Origin: an uncultured Bacteroidales bacterium
GTDB lineage: Bacteria > Bacteroidota > Bacteroidia > Bacteroidales > UBA932
Assembly: GCA_934700615.1 (NCBI GenBank)
Contig: CAKUXR010000003.1
Location: forward strand, 1-64,000
Length of the DNA: 64,000 nt
Direction: 5' to 3'
Part shown: positions 52,924-62,445 of the stretch, piece by piece
Position numbering within the stretch: the first letter of the stretch is position 1
Layout: every line of letters starts with the position of its first letter
The notes under the pieces: model-generated
Database searches by the model: none
What the model saw: only the letters and a program-made list of their open reading frames with translations
What the model was told of the DNA's origin: nothing
Position numbers and translations under genes: made by a program

Positions 52924-53010
52924 AAACGGTGTAAAAAACAGCCTGATTTTGCACCGTTTCATCATATTTGCCAAAACGGTGTAAAAACTAGCCGATATTT
53001 TCACCGATTT
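52924..53010. repeat. Two tandem imperfect hairpins
   Basis: Unit 1 (52924-52959) and unit 2 (52974-53010) both read AAACGGTGTAAAAA...CAGCC/TAGCC...CACCG-TTT, and each folds on itself (ACGGTG/CACCGT in unit 1, degenerate in unit 2). They lie in the 525-bp gap 52684-53208, which shows no gene. Possible operator array, small structured RNA, or decayed mobile-element end. Confidence 0.45.
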
Positions 53011-53148
53011 TACGTTGAGACTGCTTTGTGCCTCGTACGCACTACGAAATGCAAATCAACCGGGTTTTTACGTTGTCCCCATTTTATGCGGTGGAAAATA
53101 ATGAACCGAACTTCTTAATTCCAGATTGACAGCAACTCTATATAAATT

Positions 53149-53182
53149 GGCGGCCAGCAAGGATTTCTCTTTGCAGGCCGCC
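53149..53182 (-). terminator. Hairpin after aspA
   Basis: GGCGGCC (53149-53155) pairs with GGCCGCC (53176-53182), extended by GCAA/TTGC inside. It is directly downstream of the minus-strand aspA gene. The T-tract is weak. Confidence 0.6.
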
Positions 53183-53208
53183 GTCACACATAATTATTTA
53201 ACAACTAA

Positions 53209-54603
53209 CTACCCTATCATATTTTTAGGATCGAGAGCCTTGTCAAGCTCCTCTTTTGTGAGGATCCCTCTTTCGAGGACGATGTCATAGACTGAACGGT
53301 TGGTTTCGAGCGCCTCTTTGGCAACCTTCGTGCTGGCCTTATAACCGATGATAGGGTTAAGGGCTGTCACGATACCGATACTGTTCTTGACCATTTCATA
53401 GCAACGTTCCTTGTTTACGGTGATGCCGTTTATACACTTCTCGCGAAGAGTGTTCATGGCATTGGTAAGCCAAGTTATGCTCTCCATGATGGACTCGGCG
53501 ATAACCGGCTCCATAACGTTGAGCTGAAGCTGTCCAGCCTCTGCCGCAAATGAAACTGTCATATCATTACCGATAACCTTGAAGCAAACCTGGTTGGTAA
53601 CTTCAGGGATAACAGGGTTGACCTTGCCCGGCATGATAGACGAGCCCGGAGCCATTGGAGGAAGATTGATTTCCTTCAAACCGCAACGAGGACCTGAAGC
53701 CATGAGTCTGAGGTCATTGCAAATCTTGGAAAGTTTAACGGCAAGTCTCTTCAGAGCGCCTGAGTAGCTTACATATGCGCCGGTATCAGGAGTAGCCTCC
53801 ACGAGGTCCGGAGCAGCGATGAACTTCTCGCCGGTAAGCTCGGTCATCTTCTTTGCGCACAACTCAGGGAAACCTGGCTTCGCATTCAGACCGGTACCGA
53901 TTGCTGTTCCACCCATATTGATTTCATAAAGGAGATTCACATTTCTCTCAATATTGAGAACCTCTTCCTCGAGGTTGGTCGCATAAGCGTGGAACTCCTG
54001 GCCGGATGTCATAGGAACGGCATCCTGAAGCTGTGTACGTCCCATCTTGATCACATCCTTGAACTCCTCACCCTTTGCCTTGAAAGCATCGATGAGATCC
54101 TTGAGAGCCTTCTCCAGATTTCTGTTCATTCTGATGAAAGCATAACGGAATGCTGAAGGATATGCGTCATTGGTGGACTGGGCACAGTTCACATGATCGT
54201 TAGGAGAGCAGAACTGATATTCGCCTTTCTTGTGTCCCATGATTTCGAGAGCCCTGTTGGCAATAACCTCGTTCGCATTCATGTTCACAGATGTTCCAGC
54301 ACCGCCCTGCATCATATCCACAGGGAACTGGTCGTGGAACTTACCGTCGATAATCTCGCGGCAAGCCTCTACGATAGCATCAGCGATCTTTCCATCCATG
54401 GCTCCGAGTTCCTTATTAGTCTGCGCAGCAGCCAACTTGATGCAAGCCATTGCGATGACATACTCAGGGTAATCGCACATTCTGGTGTTGGAAATCTTAT
54501 AGTTATTGATAGCCCTCTGTGTCTGAACACCGTAATAGGCATCAACAGGAACCTGAAGTTCACCAAGAAGGTCAGATTCAATTCTGAATTTCTCTTCGCT
54601 CAT
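53209..54603 (-). CDS. aspA: Aspartate ammonia-lyase
   Basis: Converts L-aspartate to fumarate and ammonia, feeding fumarate respiration and nitrogen metabolism. At 464 residues it is full-length for the fumarase/aspartase superfamily. The substrate loop signature GSSIMPGKVNP is present, as are DLLGELQVPVDAYYGVQTQR at the N terminus, GRTQLQDAVPMTSGQEF and NEVIANRALE. The choice of aspartase over class II fumarase rests on overall resemblance (for example the N terminus), so fumarase is the alternative. It stands alone. Confidence 0.92.
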   Translation of the reverse strand: MSEEKFRIESDLLGELQVPVDAYYGVQTQRAINNYKISNTRMCDYPEYVIAMACIKLAAAQTNKELGAMDGKIADAIVEACREIIDGKFHDQFPVDMMQGGAGTSVNMNANEVIANRALEIMGHKKGEYQFCSPNDHVNCAQSTNDAYPSAFRYAFIRMNRNLEKALKDLIDAFKAKGEEFKDVIKMGRTQLQDAVPMTSGQEFHAYATNLEEEVLNIERNVNLLYEINMGGTAIGTGLNAKPGFPELCAKKMTELTGEKFIAAPDLVEATPDTGAYVSYSGALKRLAVKLSKICNDLRLMASGPRCGLKEINLPPMAPGSSIMPGKVNPVIPEVTNQVCFKVIGNDMTVSFAAEAGQLQLNVMEPVIAESIMESITWLTNAMNTLREKCINGITVNKERCYEMVKNSIGIVTALNPIIGYKASTKVAKEALETNRSVYDIVLERGILTKEELDKALDPKNMIG

Positions 54604-54848
54604 AACGAATTATTGTTATCTGTTTGTAAATTGTTTTAGTTTATATGCACAAATATAAGATTAAAAGAAATCATAAGCAAAAACTACGATATAAATTTCA
54701 ATTTATTCATAAAAGCCGCAATACTCTTAACAATTTGGCACATTTTTACGCAAATCCGCCCAAACGAATTGCTTTCTCCTGAAAATTCCGTAAAAATGGT
54801 AGCCGTTCCTAAGGATAATCTCCCTATCTTTACAAAAAAACAAGAACC

Positions 54849-56015
54849 ATGTTAGGCAATTTCACATTCCATAACCCCACGAAACTGATTTTCGGAGAGG
54901 ATTCATTAAGCAAGCTCAGCGAAGAATTGAAGAACTACGGGCCAAAGGTCATGCTGGTCTATGGCGGAGGAAGCATAAAGAAATACGGCATCTATGATCT
55001 CGTGATAGCAGAACTGAAAAAAGCCGGAAATCAGGTAGTCGAACTGTCAGGCGTCATGCCGAACCCTACCATTGAAAAAGTCATAGAAGGAGCCAGGCTC
55101 GCAAGACAGGAAAACATTGACCTTATCCTCGGCGTGGGCGGCGGTTCCACCATCGATTACTGCAAGGCGGTGGCTGGCTGTGCATGGCACGACGGAGACC
55201 CTTGGGAGGACTATTTCAAGAACTGGAAGCCTCTCACATGCCGCTGGATACCGGTAGGCTGCGTGCTCACCATGGCAGGCACTGGCTCAGAGATGAACGA
55301 CTGCTCAGTCATCACAAACCACACCGAGAAGCTGAAGTTGCACTACAATTTCCGCAACCCGGATTTCTCCATCCTTAACCCGACATTCACTTTCACCGTC
55401 CCGAAATACCAGATGGTAGCGGGCATCTACGACATCATGAGCCACATTCTGGAGCAGTATCTCTCCGGCAACGACGACAACACCAGCGACTACATCTCCG
55501 AAGGACTGATGCGTTCGCTCGTCACCAGCTCGCGCAAGGCTCTTGTCAATGCCAATGATTACGAGGCCAGATCAAACATCATGTGGACCGCCACATGGGC
55601 GCTCAACTCCCTCATTGACAGAGGCAAAGCCACAGACTGGATGGTCCACATGCTTGGACAGGCGGTTGCAGCATACACTGACGCGACACACGGGCACACT
55701 CTCTCGGCCGTGAGCGGAGCCTACTATCGCCTGCTGATAAGAAAGGCCCCGGATGCAGTCGCCAGATTCAGAAGACTTGCCGTCAATGTCTGGAACGTTA
55801 CGACAGGCAACAAGACAGACGAGGAGATTGCAATGGAGGGTCTGGGGACTATGGAGAACTGGATGCGTGAACTTGGACTTGCCATGAACATCACAGAATG
55901 CGGAGCAAGACCTGAGCTTCTCGAAGGCATGGCCGACGCATGCCCTATCTGCAAAGGCGGATACTATATTCTCAGCAGGGACGAAGTCATCCAGGTCCTC
56001 AGAGAGAGCCTCTAA
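54849..56015 (+). CDS. Iron-containing alcohol dehydrogenase (butanol dehydrogenase / YqhD type)
   Basis: NAD(P)H-dependent alcohol dehydrogenase of 388 residues in the group III metal-dependent family. N-terminal FTFHNPTKLIFGEDSL, cofactor loop VYGGGSIKKYGIYD, GVGGGSTIDYCKAVA, and metal-ligand segments IMSHILEQYLSG and DATHGHTLSAVSG. YqhD-like enzymes reduce toxic aldehydes, and butanol dehydrogenases work in fermentation; sequence does not decide between them. A promoter-like CTATCTTTAC lies about 20 nt upstream. Convergent with the 56153 gene, separated by an inverted-repeat element. Confidence 0.9.
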   Translation: MLGNFTFHNPTKLIFGEDSLSKLSEELKNYGPKVMLVYGGGSIKKYGIYDLVIAELKKAGNQVVELSGVMPNPTIEKVIEGARLARQENIDLILGVGGGSTIDYCKAVAGCAWHDGDPWEDYFKNWKPLTCRWIPVGCVLTMAGTGSEMNDCSVITNHTEKLKLHYNFRNPDFSILNPTFTFTVPKYQMVAGIYDIMSHILEQYLSGNDDNTSDYISEGLMRSLVTSSRKALVNANDYEARSNIMWTATWALNSLIDRGKATDWMVHMLGQAVAAYTDATHGHTLSAVSGAYYRLLIRKAPDAVARFRRLAVNVWNVTTGNKTDEEIAMEGLGTMENWMRELGLAMNITECGARPELLEGMADACPICKGGYYILSRDEVIQVLRESL

Positions 56016-56040
56016 AGACATTGACATTCATATATTTACA

Positions 56041-56150
56041 AAACAGGAAGGTGTGTCAAAACTCCTTTTTTGAAGAAATCACCCCTACTACAGTTATCTG
56101 TAGCAGGGGTAAACCTTTCTATTTGGGCATTATGACACACCCTCCTGTTT
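56041..56150. repeat. 110-bp nested inverted repeat (MITE-like)
   Basis: The outer arms AAACAGGAAGGTGTGTCA (56041-56058) and TGACACACCCTCCTGTTT (56133-56150) match at 17 of 18 positions. The inner arms ACCCCTACTACA (56081-56092) / TGTAGCAGGGGT (56099-56110) match at 11 of 12. It fills the gap between convergent genes. It could act as a bidirectional terminator, but the outer repeat resembles transposon ends. Confidence 0.6.
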
Positions 56151-56152
56151 GC

Positions 56153-58537
56153 TTATAGGCCCAAAAGACGGAAGAGTCCAGATGCTCCAAGCCGCTGCTT
56201 CGTCTTCTTGGATTTCTTGTCATCCTGCACCTGATCCGATGCCCCCGACTTGGCATCCGTTTCGGACTGAACCTTCCGGGAAGGAGTATATTCAGAAGGA
56301 ATCTCAATGTTGTAAGGCGCTTTGCTGAGTTTCAAGTCATAGAAGACATACTGCCCCGAGCGCTTGTCCCCGCACTCAAGCCAGAACATAAGCTGATGGC
56401 ACTTGAAGATCGGGACAGTAACCGTAAGAGGCTGCATCTTGTTGTCCAGCCAGAACTCCCCTACAAGTACCTGATCAGCAAACACATTGAGCTTTACAGG
56501 ATTCTTCACCGCCTCTTCACTCCTGTTCTGGAATACATCATCGAACTCATCCATGTGCTCCATCTTGTTGGCAACAGTGAAAGTACAGCTCTCATATTCT
56601 CCATAGGGATTGAACGCCGCAGCCGAAGCCTGTTTGTTGTTCTTGTCCTCCAGAAGCAGGAAGATGCCCGCCGTAGGAGTTCCGCCTGAGACTCCGCCGC
56701 TGACGCCTGTATATGCCGCTACGTCAGAGCCGCTGATAGTCGCGCCGACTCCTGTCAATGCCATGAATACGGCATCCATGACCGTCACATTCTCCAGTCC
56801 TAGAGGAATGTTTGTCTCCAGCATGAAACCCTTGTTGATCTGTCTTCCGTCCTTCATCTGGAAATATTTCGTGATAGTGCTTCCGTCGTGGAAACATTCG
56901 TCCATGCTGAATTCGGTCAAATCACTTACATACCTTCCGACAAAATGGAAATAAGGCTTGCCGCAAAGGTCTATCAGGTCTGTCTCAAACGGGCAGTCCG
57001 GCACGTCATGCTCGAACACATTGTTAGGAACAGGCTTGCCACGATAGAGAATAATGTCACCCACACCTATGATAGTCTGCTTGTTCTTTCCGTTGCCCAT
57101 CTTCTCGAACCTGAGCGTACGGCACTTTGAAACAGGGATTTCGTAATGCTGGTTAGGCCATGTGCAATATATGGTCTTGTCGAAGACAAGCTGCCCGTCG
57201 GCATAGATGCGGAGATTGTCATCATCCAATACGTGATTCTTGCTGAGACATCCAGCATCGAAACTTATCCAGTCATACTCCCCTGCCAGGTCAAACTCCG
57301 CATAAGAATCCACCCTGTCCCCCAGCATCGTATTGCCTGTCGTCAGGAGCAAGCCTTCCCAATAGCGTTCCCCACCCATCGAGAATGTATAATGACGGGA
57401 TTCTCCCTCGAACAGAGTATTATTTGCAGCACTGACACCACGAACCGAATAAGGTTTGATAGAGGACATAAGCGGGCAGATATCCGGCAGTTTAGAAATC
57501 CTGTCCCTATTGGAATTGACAAGTCCCTCCGCCGGAACAGATGAATCGCCTTGCGGGTGAGCCGTGATATCCACTACGCCGTATGTTATGCCTCCGAGGA
57601 AATCACTGTTACGGTACTCACAGGTAAATGCCAACTGCGTAGCTCCGTTCACATCGACCACCACTTGTTTAGCGAGGTCTCTCTGGGTTATCATCCCTTC
57701 ATATACTGTCTTCTTGTCCGCCTTTACGATAAGCCAGGCACTGGAGTTGGTACTCTGATTATCTCTCGGGCCCACAACGAATGAAACCTTGTCATACCTC
57801 TTGTCAAGCCAGAAGCAGGCGGTTCCCTGTTCCTTTCCCGAAAGAGCCTGAGATACAGAGAACTGGATTCCGGAATCATAATCCTTACGGGTAATGCTTA
57901 TCGTCTTCACCTCGGACATGCTTGACTTGAACCGGTCTCCCACGACAGGCTTCACTCCACCATTTCCCTTCATGTAATAAAGTTGATTGGTCTTCATCAT
58001 ATCCACAGTCCCCTTCGGCAAACCAGAAAGCAATGTATTGGGATTGGATGGGGTAACGCCCGCCTTCCACAACTTGATATTTCCGAAAGAGATGTCCAGA
58101 CTGCCACGTGGCACGGTAAACGTCAATTCATTGACACCGGCAACATCGAAAGTATAGAATCTCGGCGCGTCATATCCGTAAACGACCTCATCCATAAGTC
58201 TCTTCCCGTCTCCGGAAACAGTCACGATAGAGTTCCCGGGATCGGACGAGCCTACAGAGAAAGGCCCCACGATCAGCGTCATCTTGCTATAGGCTCCCTT
58301 AAGGTTGAACACAGCCTTTCCCGGGACATTGTCGGCAATCAATCCGCCCGAAGGGGACCCCAATGTAAATCCCCCCTTGACATTGTATCCGCTAATGGAA
58401 ACTGATCGTTCGTTCGACTTATATACATTGCATTTCGACTTGCTTGTCGGAGCGAGAACATTGACCATTACAGTCTGTGCATTCACGTGCGACAAGCCGA
58501 TGAGCATCAATGCGACAAAGGAAAGTATCTTCTTCAT
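56153..58537 (-). CDS. Large secreted protein of repeated NPCBM-like beta modules
   Basis: A 794-residue protein with signal peptide (about 1-20, ending HVNAQ). The body has at least three related beta modules (about 45-155, 210-330, 375-500), each with a segment like KMTLIVGPFSVGSS, KVSFVVGPRDNQST or WISFDAGCLSKN, followed by a D-G-K/Q tail like VSGDGKRLMDE or IYADGQLVFDK. This resembles NPCBM-type carbohydrate-binding modules. A Gly/Ala-rich hydrophobic segment near 600-640 and a basic C-terminal tail (DDKKSKKTKQRLG) are unusual. Possibly a surface or periplasmic glycan-binding protein; no catalytic motif seen. Confidence 0.65.
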   Translation of the reverse strand: MKKILSFVALMLIGLSHVNAQTVMVNVLAPTSKSKCNVYKSNERSVSISGYNVKGGFTLGSPSGGLIADNVPGKAVFNLKGAYSKMTLIVGPFSVGSSDPGNSIVTVSGDGKRLMDEVVYGYDAPRFYTFDVAGVNELTFTVPRGSLDISFGNIKLWKAGVTPSNPNTLLSGLPKGTVDMMKTNQLYYMKGNGGVKPVVGDRFKSSMSEVKTISITRKDYDSGIQFSVSQALSGKEQGTACFWLDKRYDKVSFVVGPRDNQSTNSSAWLIVKADKKTVYEGMITQRDLAKQVVVDVNGATQLAFTCEYRNSDFLGGITYGVVDITAHPQGDSSVPAEGLVNSNRDRISKLPDICPLMSSIKPYSVRGVSAANNTLFEGESRHYTFSMGGERYWEGLLLTTGNTMLGDRVDSYAEFDLAGEYDWISFDAGCLSKNHVLDDDNLRIYADGQLVFDKTIYCTWPNQHYEIPVSKCRTLRFEKMGNGKNKQTIIGVGDIILYRGKPVPNNVFEHDVPDCPFETDLIDLCGKPYFHFVGRYVSDLTEFSMDECFHDGSTITKYFQMKDGRQINKGFMLETNIPLGLENVTVMDAVFMALTGVGATISGSDVAAYTGVSGGVSGGTPTAGIFLLLEDKNNKQASAAAFNPYGEYESCTFTVANKMEHMDEFDDVFQNRSEEAVKNPVKLNVFADQVLVGEFWLDNKMQPLTVTVPIFKCHQLMFWLECGDKRSGQYVFYDLKLSKAPYNIEIPSEYTPSRKVQSETDAKSGASDQVQDDKKSKKTKQRLGASGLFRLLGL

Positions 58538-58889
58538 ACAAGCAGATTATCAATAGGTTATCAATTATTTACTGCAATATGGCAAATCCCTGTCTTCCGC
58601 ACAGTGAGCCATATTCCGAAAGGTAGTGAATAATCGAGATATCTGCAAGTTCAGCCACTATTGCATCTTGCTAATCGATGATTATGATGTTTTCCTATAA
58701 GACGTTATCGCACACAAGGTTGTAACCCGGCAGTTTGACAAATATATTTTCAACGATTTTAACTTGCTTTTACGAAAAAATGCCTTGTATTTGAGAGAAC
58801 AACACTCTTTTGGCAACTTTAAGTGGATATATTATTTATTCCCGGTTAAAAGCAGTAACTTTGCGGCAAACACAACAAATAATTGAAGT
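58538..58889. other. Intergenic region with promoter of the XRE operon
   Basis: No gene is seen in these 352 bases. A -7 element TAACTTTG at 58856-58863 lies 27 nt before the XRE start, without a clear TTG at -33. The region marks the left edge of the AT-rich island and contains no GTCAATG motif. Confidence 0.5.
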
Positions 58890-59096
58890 ATGGCGGATTT
58901 AAATCGTGTCAAGACCGTATTGGCAGAAAGAGGTATTATGAGTAAATGGTTGGCAAAGACATTGCATAAGGACCCTGCCACAGTATCGAAGTGGTGCAAC
59001 AACCACGCACAACCTGACTTGAAGACACTGGCACAAATAGCCGATGTTCTCAATGTGGATATACACGAGTTGATTTGCCATACCAAAGTGGAATGA
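58890..59096 (+). CDS. Small XRE-family helix-turn-helix protein
   Basis: A 68-residue protein that is a single HTH_3 domain (KTVLAERGIMSKWLAKTLHK, PATVSKWCNNHAQPDLKTLA). It lies 7 nt upstream of the AlbA_2 gene and is probably its repressor or partner. This XRE plus AlbA_2 pair is a recurrent mobile unit in Bacteroidales. Confidence 0.88.
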   Translation: MADLNRVKTVLAERGIMSKWLAKTLHKDPATVSKWCNNHAQPDLKTLAQIADVLNVDIHELICHTKVE

Positions 59097-59103
59097 ACAG
59101 AAT

Positions 59104-60522
59104 ATGAGATATACTATCGAAGAGATACGTCAGATGCCCGAAGGGCAGACTTTCGACTGCAAGAGCATTCATATAGAACCGAAGGCTCTCGCCAACACTA
59201 TTGTCGCTATGGCAAATGCCGATGGCGGCATGATAGCCGTAGGTATATCCGACAAGACTCGTCGTATCGAGGGTGTCAACCAAGACAAGGCTCATTTGAA
59301 TGAGATACTTCGCACTCCGTTTGACTTCTGTGTACCCACCATTTCTGTTACGACAGAGTTCATGCCTTGCCAAGACAGCGAGGGCAATGACAACCACATA
59401 CTGATAATCCATGTCCCGGCCAGTCCTCGCCTCCATGCCAACCAAGCCGATGAGGTGTTTTGGCGGGTGGGCGACAAGTCGCGTAAGCTACCCTTTGAGG
59501 AACGTCTGCAACTGATGTATGACAAGGGTGAACGATACTATGAGGACAGCCCTGCCTACGATGCCACTATCGAGGATATCGACATAGATGCCGTAAAAGC
59601 ATATATGAAGCGCATTGGTTATGGCAAGTCTCCAATGGAATACCTGCAAGAGAACAAAGGATTCCTGACTTACAAGGGCAATGTACCACAAATCAGCACT
59701 GCCTGCATCTTGCTCTTCGGTAAGCATCCCCAGAACTTCTTCCCTCGTGCCCGTGTCCGTTTTATCAAGTACTATGGTACGGAAGAGAAAGTCGGCAGGG
59801 AAATGAACGTCATCAAGGATGTCACCTTCGAGGGGCGCATCCTCGACCAGATACAGAAAACCATCGACTACCTCGAAACGCAAGTGAAGGAACATTCCTA
59901 TCTCGGTGAGGACGGACTCTTCAAGACCGACAGGGAATATCCTAAGTTCGTGATACAAGAGATGACGGTAAACTCGGTTTGCCACCGCGATTATAGCATC
60001 AAAGGAACGGAGATACAGATAAAGATGTTTGATGACCGACTTGTGTTCGAGACCCCCGGTAAGCTGCCAGGTATCGTCCGCACCGACAATATCCGCCACA
60101 CCCATTTTTCCCGTAATCCCAAGATAGCCGAGTACCTGAAAGCCTACGACTATGTAAAGGAGTTCGGTGAAGGAGTTGACCGTATGTGTCGTGAGCTTTC
60201 TGCCATTGGCACGAAGGAACCCCAATATCATTTGGTCGCCTTTATAATGAAAGCTTCTGTGTGGGCTAATTTATTGGAGGAAGGGCAAGAAAAGACCATA
60301 TCCGACCAGAAGCGACCAGAAAGCGACCAGATAAGCGACCAGATAAAAATGATTTTAGAACTAATCAAGGAAAAACCACAAATAAGTAGAAGCGAAATTT
60401 CACACAGAATGGGACTTCATGAAAGTAGTGTAAAGCGTCGTCTGAAGATGATGGCTGATAAAGGTATTATTCAACGCATAGGTTCCGACAAAGGTGGTTA
60501 TTGGCAAATCAGCAATAACTAA
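59104..60522 (+). CDS. AlbA_2 (Schlafen-type) domain / ATP-binding protein
   Basis: A 472-residue protein. N-terminal AlbA_2 (Schlafen-AAA_4 type) domain (about 5-120: GQTFDCKSIHIEPKALANTI, ANADGGMIAVGISD, VFWRVGDKSRKLPFEERL). The middle has a GHKL-like ATPase region (about 285-370: EMTVNSVCHRDYSIKGTEIQ, GKLPGIVR, EFGEGVDRMCRELS). The C terminus is a winged helix (about 415-470). The linker near 400-412 is encoded by four CGACCAGA units spaced 10, 11 and 12 nt apart. Such proteins are called transcriptional regulators or defence-related; target unknown. Confidence 0.82.
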   Translation: MRYTIEEIRQMPEGQTFDCKSIHIEPKALANTIVAMANADGGMIAVGISDKTRRIEGVNQDKAHLNEILRTPFDFCVPTISVTTEFMPCQDSEGNDNHILIIHVPASPRLHANQADEVFWRVGDKSRKLPFEERLQLMYDKGERYYEDSPAYDATIEDIDIDAVKAYMKRIGYGKSPMEYLQENKGFLTYKGNVPQISTACILLFGKHPQNFFPRARVRFIKYYGTEEKVGREMNVIKDVTFEGRILDQIQKTIDYLETQVKEHSYLGEDGLFKTDREYPKFVIQEMTVNSVCHRDYSIKGTEIQIKMFDDRLVFETPGKLPGIVRTDNIRHTHFSRNPKIAEYLKAYDYVKEFGEGVDRMCRELSAIGTKEPQYHLVAFIMKASVWANLLEEGQEKTISDQKRPESDQISDQIKMILELIKEKPQISRSEISHRMGLHESSVKRRLKMMADKGIIQRIGSDKGGYWQISNN

Positions 60523-60531
60523 ATTAAAAAA

Positions 60532-62064
60532 ATGAATTCACAATTAAACAAATCAGATTATACAAAGCACTCCAATTCAAATTGGATAGAAAAACGCAAA
60601 AATGATATAGGGCTCACCGATCTTTTTTTGATGGATTCATCGAATAATGAGATTGGAGAGATTATGTCATTATTCAATACTCATGGATTTGTAGTAATAA
60701 AAGGAGATAAGGGTTATGGATTGATAGACAAACAATTGAAAGTAATCCTTGATTGCTCGTACATTTTTAAATATAACAGATGTGGTCCTGACTTTGCATA
60801 CCATTATTTAGTTGTACAGAAAAATGGGTGTTATGGTCTGGTAAATGAAATTGGGAAAATTGTTGTACCATGCCAATATCCAGGCTTTGCATCTTTTAGT
60901 AATGCCGATAATAATAATTTATTAGACAGGGGATTTTTATGTATTACAGACGGTAATAAGTATGGTTTGATTGAAATAGCCAATTCAAATCAATATCTAC
61001 TTAATTGTGTTTACGATAGGATAGTATTTCATTCAAACAAACAATATATCTGGCAGGATTTCTTGTGTGCAGCCGATAATAGGTATATTGTTGGTTATTC
61101 TGCAAAATCATGTACTGTGTTTGATGTTCTATCACATCAGTTTTTTACCATAAATGAGCAGGTATATAACATTGAAGTTATTTTCAACAATCATGTTGTT
61201 GCTATTTCAAAGTTTTCTAAAACAGATGATACTTTGAGATATAATATTCTTTCAATAGAAAATGGTATTACAATGAACGAAAAAGAATATGACGGACTAG
61301 CAACTTTAGATGGGGAATATATACAAGTACGCCAGGGTGAGAACTGGGGCATTTTTGATTTGTCTGAAAATAAAGAGATTATTCCATGCCAATATTTTCA
61401 CGGTGAGAAGCAAAGTTACTTTTCCGTTCACTTTTGTCCAGGTTTCATGGTAAAGCCCAATGAGGAATTGATATTGGTTTTAATTGATGGCTTGTGGGGT
61501 TATATTAACAAAAGCAATAACTTAGTTATTGACTGTATTTATGAAAAAGCAAGACCTTTTTCCGAGGGCATGGCGGCCGTTTATCAACATTTTTATTGGA
61601 GATTTATAAACTCAGAAGGTGAATTTGTAGGAGGAAAATATATGGAAGTGTTGGATTTTAATGAAGGAATGGCAGGTGTAAAAGAATTCGATAAATGGGG
61701 ATATATTAACAAGTATGGAATTCAGATTATCCCTTTCCGTTTTTCTGAAGCAGAATCCTTTTCAGAGGGATTGGCACCGGTGGCTTTTAAAAATAAGTGG
61801 GGATACATAAATGAAATGAATGAAACAGTCATACCTTTCCGATATCAATGGGCATATCCATTTAATGATGGAATTGCAAGTGTTAATGATTATGGAGGAA
61901 ATGGGCATATTGATAAAAATGGGAAATGGATTGATTATGAAGAATATAAACAAGATAATAATATTTATCATAATTATGAAGCAGAACGTTGGGATGCACT
62001 AACAGATGGAATGGAAGGCGATTACCCTGGTTCTGGTGTTGACTACGATTTATTAGGATTTTAA
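60532..62064 (+). CDS. WG-repeat protein
   Basis: A 510-residue cytosolic protein (no signal peptide) with about seven or more WG repeats: GYGLIDKQLKVILDCSY, GCYGLVNEIGKIVVPCQYPG, LWGYINKSNNLVIDCIYEKA, KWGYINKYGIQIIPFRF, KWGYINEMNETVIPFRYQWA. WG repeats are beta modules of uncertain role. Notably AT-rich and lacking GTCAATG motifs. It lies 9 nt after the AlbA_2 gene and could belong to that unit as a cargo or partner gene. Confidence 0.82.
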   Translation: MNSQLNKSDYTKHSNSNWIEKRKNDIGLTDLFLMDSSNNEIGEIMSLFNTHGFVVIKGDKGYGLIDKQLKVILDCSYIFKYNRCGPDFAYHYLVVQKNGCYGLVNEIGKIVVPCQYPGFASFSNADNNNLLDRGFLCITDGNKYGLIEIANSNQYLLNCVYDRIVFHSNKQYIWQDFLCAADNRYIVGYSAKSCTVFDVLSHQFFTINEQVYNIEVIFNNHVVAISKFSKTDDTLRYNILSIENGITMNEKEYDGLATLDGEYIQVRQGENWGIFDLSENKEIIPCQYFHGEKQSYFSVHFCPGFMVKPNEELILVLIDGLWGYINKSNNLVIDCIYEKARPFSEGMAAVYQHFYWRFINSEGEFVGGKYMEVLDFNEGMAGVKEFDKWGYINKYGIQIIPFRFSEAESFSEGLAPVAFKNKWGYINEMNETVIPFRYQWAYPFNDGIASVNDYGGNGHIDKNGKWIDYEEYKQDNNIYHNYEAERWDALTDGMEGDYPGSGVDYDLLGF

Positions 62065-62076
62065 TAACGGAAACAA

Positions 62077-62439
62077 ATGTTTGCAAAAGGATATACAAAT
62101 ATTAGGGCGATGATAGAAACCCAATATGGGATTTTATCACATATGATAACGGATATAGCTTACAGATACCAAACGCTATTAAAACTGACAGAGGAAGAAG
62201 CTGAGCGATTGGCGCAAAATAATTCCGATGGAGATCATGATGTCTATCATACTATTTTGAATAGTTTTAATGATGTTGAGGAAAGGTCGTTGTGATTGAT
62301 GACGGAAAGCAGAAAGATCCTGTTTTGCGCGATTTTTTCTTACTATGAGACAATGCTCAACGAATTTGTCCTGTATTATAAAATTGCAAATAATGCCACC
62401 CATCCATCACAAATACTTGATTCAATTCTTGTAATGTGA
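62077..62439 (+). pseudogene. Small gene split by an in-frame stop
   Basis: Two frames in the same phase: 62077-62295 (72 residues, MFAKGYTNIRAMIETQYGIL...) and 62299-62439 (46 residues, MTESRKILFCAIFSYYETML...). They are separated by one TGA (62293-62295) and a TTG codon. Read through, they give about 120 residues resembling small helical proteins with a conserved SFFS-like end, sometimes linked to phage abortive infection (weak recollection). A nonsense mutation is the simplest reading; two coupled small genes is the alternative. It follows the WG-repeat gene by 12 nt. Confidence 0.5.
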
Positions 62440-62445
62440 TAGGAA

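Noticed and set aside
59488..60231. 247-codon minus-strand frame opposite the AlbA_2 gene
   Set aside because: Shadow of the plus-strand gene; no recognisable protein features.
60303..60343. CRISPR-like short repeats
   Set aside because: Repeats of 8 nt with 2-4 nt between them inside a coding region. No CRISPR array or cas gene is seen anywhere in the window.
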